A stretch of DNA of 6,478 bases from an uncultured Senegalimassilia sp. (lineage in GTDB: Bacteria; Actinomycetota; Coriobacteriia; Coriobacteriales; Eggerthellaceae), in the NCBI GenBank assembly GCA_937925385.1, contig CALEWN010000379.1, positions 1 through 6,478 on the forward strand, in the 5' to 3' direction. Under the pieces are notes generated by a model. It was not told the origin of the DNA. It was given only the letters and a program-made list of their open reading frames with translations, and ran no database searches. Shown in pieces: positions 1 to 4,788 of the stretch (within the stretch, counting starts at the first letter, position 1; each line of letters opens with the position of its first letter). The translations under genes and the position numbers were made by a program.

Positions 1-104
1 GATTTGACGTTTTTGTTCGTCAAATCCAGCTCATCTTCGGAAAACACGTTCACGCACGACACGAAGTCGAACACATGCAGCACCGCATGGTTGATCTTGA
101 ACAT
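1..104 (-). CDS. Nucleoid-associated protein, N-terminal fragment (PF04245/NdpA-like), cut by window edge
   Basis: The reading frame starts at an ATG at 104-102 and runs off the left edge after 34 codons. The visible protein begins MFKINHAVLHVFDFVSCVNV and continues with FSEDELDL. This pattern (a short beta strand, then H-x-L-D/F-x-x-S, then FS-x-x-E-L-D) is how I remember the N-terminus of the 37-kDa nucleoid-associated protein family, which binds DNA in the nucleoid; its detailed role in Gram-positive bacteria is unclear. A purine-rich stretch GGGGAGAGAG lies about 7 to 16 bases upstream of the ATG and can serve as ribosome binding site. It lies downstream of murB, separated by a probable terminator, so it probably has its own promoter or depends on readthrough. 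Only a tenth or so of the protein is visible, so the family call is from recognition of the start only. Confidence 0.62.
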   Translation of the reverse strand, partial: MFKINHAVLHVFDFVSCVNVFSEDELDLTNKNVK

Positions 105-147
105 CTTGGACTCTCTCCCCTGCCTACCTCGAACTTCCACCTGCGCG

Positions 148-180
148 CAAAACAACGGCGCCCGGCCTTCCGGACGCGCC
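148..180 (-). terminator. Probable intrinsic terminator of murB
   Basis: Directly after the murB stop, the minus strand can fold into an imperfect hairpin: 177-180 pairs with 157-160 (GGCG/CGCC), then 170-174 pairs with 161-165 around a 4-base loop at 166-169, with a two-base bulge at 175-176 and one G-T wobble. The stem is followed on the minus strand by the T-rich run GTTGTTTTG (156-148). This fits a Rho-independent terminator ending the luxR-murB transcript before the nucleoid-associated protein gene. The T-run is interrupted by two G, so termination may be partial. Confidence 0.55.
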
Positions 181-181
181 C

Positions 182-1105
182 CTATTGCTCGTCGTCAAAA
201 CCCCACATGCGCACCTCGGGGTACATGCGCACGCCTTCCATCTCGTAGACGCGACGCTGCACCTCGGCGATGAGGTCGCGCACATCGCGCGCAGTCGCCC
301 CGCCGGCGTTGACCACGAAACCCGTATGCTTCTCGGAAACCTGCGCACCGCCTACGCGAAAGCCGCGCAAGCCCGCATCCTGAATGAGCTTGCCGGCGAA
401 GTACCCGGCAGGACGCTTGAAAGTGCTGCCGGCGCTCGACATTTCCAAAGGCTGCTTATCGGCGCGGCGCTGGGCAAGATCGTCCATGCGCTCGCGGATG
501 GCGTCAGGCGAGTCGGAGCGCAGCTGCAAGGTTGCCGAGAGCACGGCCCATCCCGCATCGCCCATCATGGAATGACGATATCCCCAGCATGCCTGCCACG
601 CATGAAGGTTAACCACGTGCCCTTGCGGCGTGGCGCACACGAGCGAGCAGCACACGTCGCGGAACTCCCCGCCATAGGCGCCGGCGTTCATGATGGCGGC
701 GCCGCCGATGGTGCCGGGAATACCGCTGGCGAACTCGTAACCCGCCAATCCCGCAGCGAGCGCAGCCTGGGCAACCTGGGCGTTGGAGGCGCCGGCTTCA
801 ACCGTCATGCGGGAACCTTCCACGGAGACACCCGAAAAACGCTCGGCGAATCGCACGATGACCTCGGGCACGCCGGCATCAGCCACTAGCAAGTCGCTGC
901 CCAGGCCCAGCAAACGCACAGGTTGGCCCGCTTCATGGCAAGCAGCTAAAACGTCTGCCGCCTCCTGTACGCAAGACGGCTCGACCACCACGGCGGCAGG
1001 ACCGCCGATCTGAAACGTGGTCAGCCCGCTCATGGGCACATCCTTGCGGACCGCCTGCGAACCAACGATGCCTCGCAGCGTTTCCAACAACGTCTCGTTC
1101 ACCAT
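182..1105 (-). CDS. murB: UDP-N-acetylmuramate dehydrogenase (UDP-N-acetylenolpyruvoylglucosamine reductase) MurB
   Basis: MurB is the cytosolic flavoenzyme that reduces UDP-GlcNAc-enolpyruvate to UDP-MurNAc with NADPH, the second committed step of peptidoglycan synthesis. From the ATG at 1105 the protein has 307 residues, normal for the family. Visible signatures: the N-terminal TTFQIGGPA strand; GLGSDLL (about 67-73) in the FAD-binding part, with Asp where Asn is usual; SGIPGTIGGA followed by NAGAYGGE (about 127-147), the FAD/substrate hallmark; GYRHS (about 175-179); SAGSTFKRP with the catalytic serine at about 227; and MYPEV with the catalytic glutamate at about 297. The absence of an inserted Tyr loop suggests a type II enzyme. 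Start choice: AAGGAG lies at 1122-1117, two bases before a GTG at 1114 and eleven before the ATG at 1105. The GTG spacing is too short, so I prefer the ATG; the GTG would add three residues and overlap the luxR stop by four bases. The gene is probably cotranscribed with the LuxR-type gene. Confidence 0.96.
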   Translation of the reverse strand: MVNETLLETLRGIVGSQAVRKDVPMSGLTTFQIGGPAAVVVEPSCVQEAADVLAACHEAGQPVRLLGLGSDLLVADAGVPEVIVRFAERFSGVSVEGSRMTVEAGASNAQVAQAALAAGLAGYEFASGIPGTIGGAAIMNAGAYGGEFRDVCCSLVCATPQGHVVNLHAWQACWGYRHSMMGDAGWAVLSATLQLRSDSPDAIRERMDDLAQRRADKQPLEMSSAGSTFKRPAGYFAGKLIQDAGLRGFRVGGAQVSEKHTGFVVNAGGATARDVRDLIAEVQRRVYEMEGVRMYPEVRMWGFDDEQ

Positions 1106-1110
1106 GCAGA

Positions 1111-2631
1111 TCACGACTCCTTACCGGATAGCAATGCCTGGGATTCAAGTTCGCCCAGGTCGATCAACTCTTGTCGACTATGCACGCCGCATTTCCCATA
1201 GATACGGCGCAAATGGGTGTCAACGGTGCTTTTCGCGATGAACAACTCCGCCGCCATGCGCTCGCCCGTTCGGCCCCGAAGCGCCAGCGGCAAGATCTCT
1301 GACTCGCGCTTGGAAAGCTTGAACTTCGCAGCCATGACCCGACAGGCATCTCCGAAGCGGTCAGCTTGCTTGGCGATACGGGAAAGCGCCAGGAAGTCGC
1401 CTTCCGTAAACAAGAACAGATAGGCGAACAGCGTGGCGAAGCCCGCGCAAGAGGCTACGGCGAAGGGGATATCGCCCGAGGGCGAGACGATCTGCAACGC
1501 GTTACCCAACGCAAGACCACCTGCTTCGCCGAGATAGAGAGCCGCGAAACCCCTTGAGAAGGAAAGCGCAGCATCCATGCCGGTCAGCTTCGCCATCAAC
1601 ACGAACAGCGAGACGAGCACGGCGGAAAGGCCCAGGTAGCCCGCAAGCACGATGGAATCGCCAGGAACGCCATAGGGTTCAAGTACGGGCATGAACAGGT
1701 ATCCCGCCATCATGAGCAGCAAAGCCAGCCGGTACACGCCGACCAACAGCCTACTGACTTCGCCATCCGAGCCGCTGCGACGCGCCGAAAAGCCCACAAC
1801 CTGCAAAGACCCTGCGCAGAACAGCGCCAGGAGCAGCAGCGTCGTCGCAAACGTCGGCGTGGCGACGCTGCCGGGATCGGATGCGTAGGTCTCCATAAGC
1901 CCGCCGGCCAAGCCGAACACGACGGAGCCCCCCACGACCTTGCGCGAGATGCGATGCGTTTCAACACGTTGCTCCCCAGAGGCGAACAGCGTTGAGAACG
2001 TGAACGACGAGGGCTTTTGCGCCGCAACACTTCCCTCACCCCTTTCGCTCGAAAGCAACGGCTCGATGCCGCCAAGCGCCCACGCGCTACCGAAGGGCAG
2101 AAGATTCGCCACCGCAGCGGCCAGCGGGAATCGCGTGCAGGCTATGGCGAGCAAGAACGTGAACACGGCAGCCACGGCGGTTGCAAGCAAGACGCCACGA
2201 GAGCTTTCCCCGTGGGAACGGGCGCCAAGCGCCCTGCCCCATGCCGCAAGCATGCACGCAAAGGGAACGCCGACCAAAACGCCTTCCATGACCATGGAGA
2301 CAAGGCCGTATTCATCGGGAAGCGAAACCGACGAGCCGATGGCCAGCAGCAGCGCATAGCACCACATAAGGGAACGGTTCAACAGCACATCGCGCACGCG
2401 CAGCGCAACGGCGCGCAGCACGATGAACGTGGCAGCTGCGGAAAGCAAGGTGATGAGCAGATCGATGCGCTCGAACGTTAGGCCGCCGACGGTAAGGGCG
2501 CTGTTCCATCCGAGATAAAACAGCGCGAACATGAATGCCTGATGGCAAGCGTACCCGAGCAACGTGCGAATAAGGGCGGGATCGAAGCGCGAATCAAGTG
2601 CGCCGGTATGATGGGATGACGAATTTTGCAT
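1111..2631 (-). CDS. Membrane-spanning LuxR-family transcriptional regulator (about 12 TM helices plus C-terminal HTH)
   Basis: The 506-residue protein has two parts. Residues about 24-410 are hydrophobic, with roughly twelve predicted helices (about 24-42, 56-76, 88-106, 112-133, 147-165, 168-188, 232-248, 260-282, 296-316, 326-348, 358-380, 388-408), arranged as six plus six around a polar loop at about 190-230, like a transporter fold. Residues about 436-495 form a LuxR/FixJ-type helix-turn-helix: KLSKRESEILPLALRG, then ERMAAELFIAKSTVDTHLRRIYGK and a Ser-Arg-Gln-Glu-Leu end. Such proteins are abundant in Eggerthellaceae; they are thought to sense something at or in the membrane and bind DNA through the tail, but ligands and targets are unknown. 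There is no receiver domain or phospho-acceptor Asp. The ATG at 2631 has no Shine-Dalgarno sequence; see the promoter entry. Downstream murB starts within a few bases of the stop. The regulator's targets cannot be read from this window. Confidence 0.9.
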   Translation of the reverse strand: MQNSSSHHTGALDSRFDPALIRTLLGYACHQAFMFALFYLGWNSALTVGGLTFERIDLLITLLSAAATFIVLRAVALRVRDVLLNRSLMWCYALLLAIGSSVSLPDEYGLVSMVMEGVLVGVPFACMLAAWGRALGARSHGESSRGVLLATAVAAVFTFLLAIACTRFPLAAAVANLLPFGSAWALGGIEPLLSSERGEGSVAAQKPSSFTFSTLFASGEQRVETHRISRKVVGGSVVFGLAGGLMETYASDPGSVATPTFATTLLLLALFCAGSLQVVGFSARRSGSDGEVSRLLVGVYRLALLLMMAGYLFMPVLEPYGVPGDSIVLAGYLGLSAVLVSLFVLMAKLTGMDAALSFSRGFAALYLGEAGGLALGNALQIVSPSGDIPFAVASCAGFATLFAYLFLFTEGDFLALSRIAKQADRFGDACRVMAAKFKLSKRESEILPLALRGRTGERMAAELFIAKSTVDTHLRRIYGKCGVHSRQELIDLGELESQALLSGKES

Positions 2632-2653
2632 GCCGTAAAGTGTACCAGCAAGC
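2632..2653 (-). promoter_or_regulatory. Candidate extended -10 promoter giving a leaderless luxR-type mRNA
   Basis: On the minus strand the sequence TGGTACACT ends seven bases before the luxR-type ATG. TACACT matches the -10 consensus at four of six positions and is preceded by TG one base away, the extended -10 form. Transcription from it would begin at or next to the A of the ATG, which would explain the missing Shine-Dalgarno sequence. No good -35 hexamer is seen 16-18 bases further upstream. Leaderless starts are common in Actinomycetota in general; for this gene it is inference. Confidence 0.33.
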
Positions 2654-2777
2654 GCGGCCTAGACCCTCGCATGCCAGCAAGGGACCACAAAAGATAACCC
2701 TCGCAAAACAGACTTGCAGTACGCTCCGCTTCAAGACGGCGAACAACGCCGCCTGAAACCCATAGCCGAGATGCAAA

Positions 2778-2785
2778 TCACCTCC
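2778..2785 (-). promoter_or_regulatory. Perfect Shine-Dalgarno octamer with no annotated gene
   Basis: The minus strand carries GGAGGTGA, an eight-base match to the 16S rRNA anti-Shine-Dalgarno end, about 150 bases before the luxR-type start. Four bases after its GGAGG core is a TTG (2776-2774) that opens a 60-codon frame ending at 2594, 38 bases inside the luxR-type gene in another frame. An ATG at 2763-2761 opens a ten-codon frame, MGFRRRCSPS, with spacing too long to be ideal. Either could be a leader peptide or translational coupling device. The match may also be chance. Confidence 0.25.
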
Positions 2786-2809
2786 GAAAACAGAACTACA
2801 GAATATAGC

Positions 2810-2843
2810 GAAACGCCCGTGCAAAACCTTGCGCGGGCGTTTC
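2810..2843 (-). terminator. Hairpin terminator after tatA, possibly bidirectional
   Basis: Positions 2810-2819 (GAAACGCCCG) are the exact reverse complement of 2834-2843 (CGGGCGTTTC). The pairing continues inward through 2820-2824 and 2829-2833 to a four-base loop at 2825-2828, giving about fifteen pairs; the 2820/2833 step is a G-U wobble in plus-strand RNA and an A-C mismatch in minus-strand RNA. The stem starts with an A-run and ends with a T-run on both strands, as in bidirectional terminators. On the minus strand it is followed by GCTATATTC, which is only moderately T-rich. It lies 51 bases after the tatA stop and separates tatA from the luxR-type gene. Confidence 0.72.
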
Positions 2844-2894
2844 ACTGTTTGCTGTATTTCCGGTAACGGGAACTATTGCGCTCCCATGGAAATC

Positions 2895-3152
2895 CTATTC
2901 CTCGCTAGCGGCGGGAGCCTTCTTGGCAGCCTTGACGGCCTTCTTCTTAGGCTGCTCCTCGACCTCGATCTCGTCATCTTCGTCAAGGTCGATCTCGGGC
3001 TTGCCCTCGTCGGAGGTCATGCCCTCGCGCAGGCTTTTAACGGACTTGCCGATGGCGCTGCCGAGCTTGGGAAGGTTCTTCGGGCCGAAGATAAGCAAAA
3101 CGACGACCAGGATGATAAGCAGCTCGGGAACGCCCATGCCCAAAAACTTCAT
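2895..3152 (-). CDS. tatA: Sec-independent (twin-arginine) protein translocase subunit TatA
   Basis: TatA oligomerises in the cytoplasmic membrane around TatC (with or without TatB) to let folded proteins with a twin-arginine signal peptide pass. The 85-residue protein has the family layout: a short N-terminal transmembrane helix (about 7-22, MGVPELLIILVVVLLIF), the invariant FGPKNLP hinge with Phe-Gly at about 22-23, an amphipathic helix with KLGSAIGKSVKSLREG (about 29-44), and a charged tail that is first acidic (DLDEDDEIEVEE) and then Lys/Ala-rich. The length suits TatA rather than the longer TatB. The start is fixed by AAAGGAGG eight bases upstream. It stands alone between two terminators: tatC is not in the window. 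The adjoining formate dehydrogenase genes encode the type of complex that needs Tat export, so a functional link is plausible, though tatA is not in the same transcript because of the terminator at 3561-3594. Confidence 0.95.
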   Translation of the reverse strand: MKFLGMGVPELLIILVVVLLIFGPKNLPKLGSAIGKSVKSLREGMTSDEGKPEIDLDEDDEIEVEEQPKKKAVKAAKKAPAASEE

Positions 3153-3160
3153 TGATGACT

Positions 3161-3168
3161 CCTCCTTT
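3161..3168 (-). promoter_or_regulatory. Strong ribosome binding site of tatA
   Basis: The minus strand reads AAAGGAGG followed by eight bases and the tatA ATG. It is the clearest ribosome binding site in the window and settles the tatA start. Confidence 0.85.
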
Positions 3169-3252
3169 TAGGATGTTGCAAAGCGGAACCGACATCGCCC
3201 GCATCGCTTGTACCGTGACAGGCGATCGCACCCGTCAGCTCGTTTCAACGCA

Positions 3253-3273
3253 TTCGATGATGCCTCCATCGAA
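3253..3273. repeat. Inverted repeat (7-7-7) in the tatA leader
   Basis: TTCGATG (3253-3259) is an exact reverse complement of CATCGAA (3267-3273) around a seven-base loop. It lies about 100 bases before the tatA start, so it could be a hairpin in the leader RNA or an operator. Seven base pairs with moderate GC could also be chance. Confidence 0.4.
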
Positions 3274-3442
3274 GAGGTCCGTCTATCATGCAAACCCGTG
3301 ATTTCGTACCCAAAGCCCCCAAAACCATTGTCATGCAAATTGAGTACATGTGACGTTTTACCTGATGAGAGAGCTACAGTACAAGTTTGAGGACAACATG
3401 TCCCGGAGTAGCGATACAGCATGCCCGACAGAGCACCCGCGA

Positions 3443-3461
3443 GCCCATGTCAAACATGGGC
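3443..3461. repeat. Perfect 8-3-8 dyad, candidate operator upstream of tatA
   Basis: GCCCATGT (3443-3450) is followed by CAA and its exact reverse complement ACATGGGC (3454-3461). The compact symmetric 19-base site with a three-base centre looks like a binding site for a dimeric regulator, or a tight hairpin. On the minus strand it contains TTGACA, a perfect -35 hexamer, but no matching -10 is found 16-18 bases further on. There is no T-run after it on either strand, which argues against a terminator. Confidence 0.5.
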
Positions 3462-3477
3462 AGCGGCTAAATGCGCA

Positions 3478-3508
3478 ACCCTGTCACGGCATCCGCAAAT
3501 GCCAGGGT
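3478..3508. repeat. Bulged inverted repeat between fdhE terminator and the tatA leader
   Basis: ACCCT (3478-3482) pairs with AGGGT (3504-3508) and GGCAT (3488-3492) pairs with ATGCC (3499-3503), with a five-base bulge (3483-3487) on one side and a six-base loop (3493-3498). The ten pairs are GC-rich enough to fold. No function can be assigned. Confidence 0.35.
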
Positions 3509-3560
3509 GCTCACCATTGTTCTCGATACCCATCCAGACTTGACCAGCAGCTCTATCCGC

Positions 3561-3594
3561 AAAACGAAAAAGGCAGGGGACAAACCCCTGCCTT
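3561..3594 (-). terminator. Intrinsic terminator of fdhE
   Basis: On the minus strand, AAGGCAGGGG (3594-3585) pairs exactly with CCCCTGCCTT (3579-3570) over ten base pairs with a five-base loop, and is followed by TTTTCGTTTT. This is a textbook Rho-independent terminator 31 bases after the fdhE stop, and it separates the formate dehydrogenase transcript from tatA. Confidence 0.93.
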
Positions 3595-3625
3595 CGAACG
3601 GACACCGGAAGATGAAGTTTACCGT

Positions 3626-4543
3626 CTAGTCCTGCTGCGCTTCCTGCGCTACCAGCTGACGGTATGCGATCAAATCAAGCTTCGCCATGACGACATCCTC
3701 GACCTCATAGCTGAACGGATACAGCTGAGCCATGGGACCGTCCTCTTCATAGACGGTGCGCACATAGCCGCCGCACTCGTCGCACGTTGCTATGCGATGA
3801 TCGTCGTCGCCCTCGACGTTGAAGAAGTGCAAGTGACCCTGATTCTGCGTACCGCAACGGGCGCAGCGCACGCGCTCGATATCCCAGACGCAACCGCATT
3901 GCGCGCACCACAGCGCACGACCACGGCCCTTGGTCTTCGTGCCGGCTTGGCCGACGTGAGCCACGGAAGCCTCGCAACCGCACACCGGGCAATGGACCGG
4001 ATACGGCTGATCGGCGTCACCTGCGACGCGTGCGGCCTGCACTGCTTGGGCGGCGGGCTCCAACAGCGCGTGCAGCGCCAGCGATACCACCGCGCCGCCC
4101 ATGCGTGCGGCATCCTCGCCAAGGCCATCATCCTGCAAAAGGTCCACGAACGCCTCCACATACGCCGCCGGGTCGCTTCCCGCCAGGCTCAAATCCGAAG
4201 CCGACACCAAGCGATCCCAACGCACGCCGACAAGCGCATCACGGGCTGCAAGGTCGAACTGCTCGAACGCCGCCATGGCCCCCGCCAAACGCTGCGCAGC
4301 ATCGGCCAACGCATCGGCCGGGATGCCGGCAGGATACGCGCGCAGCACCGGTTGCTCAGCGTTCGAGCACTCCTTGAGCGTGCCCGCATCGGGAATCACA
4401 TGCTCGACCTTTGCAACATGCTCCTTCTGAACCTCGGCCTGAACGCCCCACAAGGTGCGGAAGAAACGCAAGCGTTCCTGCTCGGATTGGGACAGCTTCG
4501 GCAAATAGGCCTTCATGGCCATATCGATTTGGTTAAGATCCAT
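3626..4543 (-). CDS. fdhE: Formate dehydrogenase accessory protein FdhE
   Basis: FdhE is a cytosolic maturation factor for respiratory formate dehydrogenases; it binds the catalytic subunit and iron, and is needed for activity rather than being part of the enzyme. The 305-residue length is normal. The N-terminal half (about 1-180) is helical and Ala-rich. The C-terminal half holds four rubredoxin-like CxxC pairs: CPVC at 185-188, CAQC at 213-216, CARC at 227-230 and CDEC at 254-257, three of them followed directly by Gly, ending in GGYVRTVY and a conserved acidic tail. This spacing is the FdhE hallmark. The ATG at 4543 is preceded only by a weak AAAGCGG, thirteen or so bases away, so translation may be inefficient or the true start may be the ATG at 4522 (residue 8). 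It follows the gamma subunit after 267 bases and ends the block with a strong terminator. Its presence identifies the adjoining Fe-S and cytochrome subunits as formate dehydrogenase rather than another molybdoenzyme. Confidence 0.93.
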   Translation of the reverse strand: MDLNQIDMAMKAYLPKLSQSEQERLRFFRTLWGVQAEVQKEHVAKVEHVIPDAGTLKECSNAEQPVLRAYPAGIPADALADAAQRLAGAMAAFEQFDLAARDALVGVRWDRLVSASDLSLAGSDPAAYVEAFVDLLQDDGLGEDAARMGGAVVSLALHALLEPAAQAVQAARVAGDADQPYPVHCPVCGCEASVAHVGQAGTKTKGRGRALWCAQCGCVWDIERVRCARCGTQNQGHLHFFNVEGDDDHRIATCDECGGYVRTVYEEDGPMAQLYPFSYEVEDVVMAKLDLIAYRQLVAQEAQQD

Positions 4544-4611
4544 AGTTGATTACCGCTTTCGTCTCATCGAAACGGTCGAGTCGAAACCTGACACGCGGTG
4601 CGCCCGCAAGA

Positions 4612-4641
4612 TCTATCGACGCGACCGAAGCCTGTTGGCAA
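4612..4641 (-). promoter_or_regulatory. Weak candidate promoter for fdhE
   Basis: The minus strand has TTGCCA (4641-4636, five of six matches to the -35 consensus), an 18-base spacer, and GATAGA (4617-4612, three of six matches to the -10 consensus), about 65 bases before the fdhE start. It would let fdhE be expressed apart from the enzyme subunits. The -10 is poor. Confidence 0.22.
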
Positions 4642-4699
4642 ACAGCTGCATGCACGTCATGCCATCCAGCTGCGCAACAACATGGACCCGTCAGGTAAA

Positions 4700-4755
4700 C
4701 GGTAGCCCGACGCTCACCTCTGCGAAAGAGGCGTCTGCGAAGCACCGGGCTACCG
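4700..4755. repeat. Nested stem structure upstream of fdhE (candidate structured RNA or repeat element)
   Basis: CGGTAGCCCG (4700-4709) is the exact reverse complement of CGGGCTACCG (4746-4755), ten base pairs. Inside, ACG (4710-4712) can pair with CGT (4732-4734) and CCTCT (4717-4721) pairs exactly with AGAGG (4727-4731) around a five-base loop, leaving a four-base bulge (4713-4716) on one side and a longer single-stranded segment (4735-4745) on the other. The motif CTGCGAA occurs twice (4720-4726 and 4735-4741), once spanning the loop and once in the single-stranded segment. The element lies in the spacer between the gamma subunit and fdhE. It could be a regulatory leader of fdhE, an mRNA-stability structure or a dispersed palindromic repeat. 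Confidence 0.55.
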
Positions 4756-4759
4756 GCTA

Positions 4760-4788
4760 GATGGGCGGCGCATCGCACGCCGCCCATC
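4760..4788 (-). terminator. Strong hairpin after the gamma subunit, without a T-run
   Basis: GATGGGCGGCG (4760-4770) is the exact reverse complement of CGCCGCCCATC (4778-4788) around a seven-base loop, eleven base pairs, starting 23 bases after the gamma subunit stop. No T-run follows on the minus strand (TAGCCGGTAGCC), so it is not a canonical intrinsic terminator. It may attenuate readthrough into fdhE or protect the 3' end of the subunit mRNA, giving more enzyme than accessory protein. Confidence 0.5.

Larger units (their letters stand above)
3153..3560. other. 408-base intergenic region upstream of tatA, dyad-rich, no convincing gene
   Basis: Between the fdhE terminator and tatA I see no protein with recognisable features. 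The base composition is visibly more AT-rich than the coding parts. The region holds three inverted repeats (3253-3273, 3443-3461, 3478-3508), a nine-base direct repeat TCATGCAAA (3286-3294 and 3331-3339), and a ten-base inverted pair CCGTGACAGG/CCTGTCACGG (3213-3222 and 3480-3489). A minus-strand open frame of 84 codons (3422-3168) ends at the tatA ribosome binding site but has no ribosome binding site of its own and ordinary, non-GC-rich third positions, so I do not call it a gene. The tatA promoter must lie here; no hexamer pair stands out. Confidence 0.6.

Noticed and set aside
185..889. A 234-codon open frame on the plus strand
   Set aside because: It is antisense to murB, which has all catalytic motifs; the plus-strand translation has no family features.
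2664..2683. A hairpin CCCTTGC/GCGAGGG on the minus strand upstream of the luxR-type gene as a terminator
   Set aside because: Seven pairs with one wobble and no T-run afterward; the clear terminator for tatA is at 2810-2843, so this weak stem is not needed.
3223..3230. An eight-base palindrome resembling GCGATCGC in the tatA leader
   Set aside because: Short GC palindromes of this kind are frequent and nothing else supports a function.
3168..3422. An 84-codon minus-strand frame ending at the tatA ribosome binding site
   Set aside because: The position just before tatA is suggestive of an operon gene, but the start has no ribosome binding site, codon third positions are not GC-rich like the neighbours, the protein is Cys/Arg-rich without known motifs, and it runs through several dyads.
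3350..4549. A 399-codon open frame on the plus strand
   Set aside because: It lies antisense across all of fdhE, whose four CxxC pairs and length are clear. Long antisense frames are expected in high-GC coding DNA, and the protein is Arg/His-rich with no recognisable domain.
4569..4600. A T-arm-like GGTTTCGACTC on the minus strand, as in a tRNA for selenocysteine
   Set aside because: The loop has an extra base, and no matching acceptor stem, anticodon arm or D arm can be placed around it.
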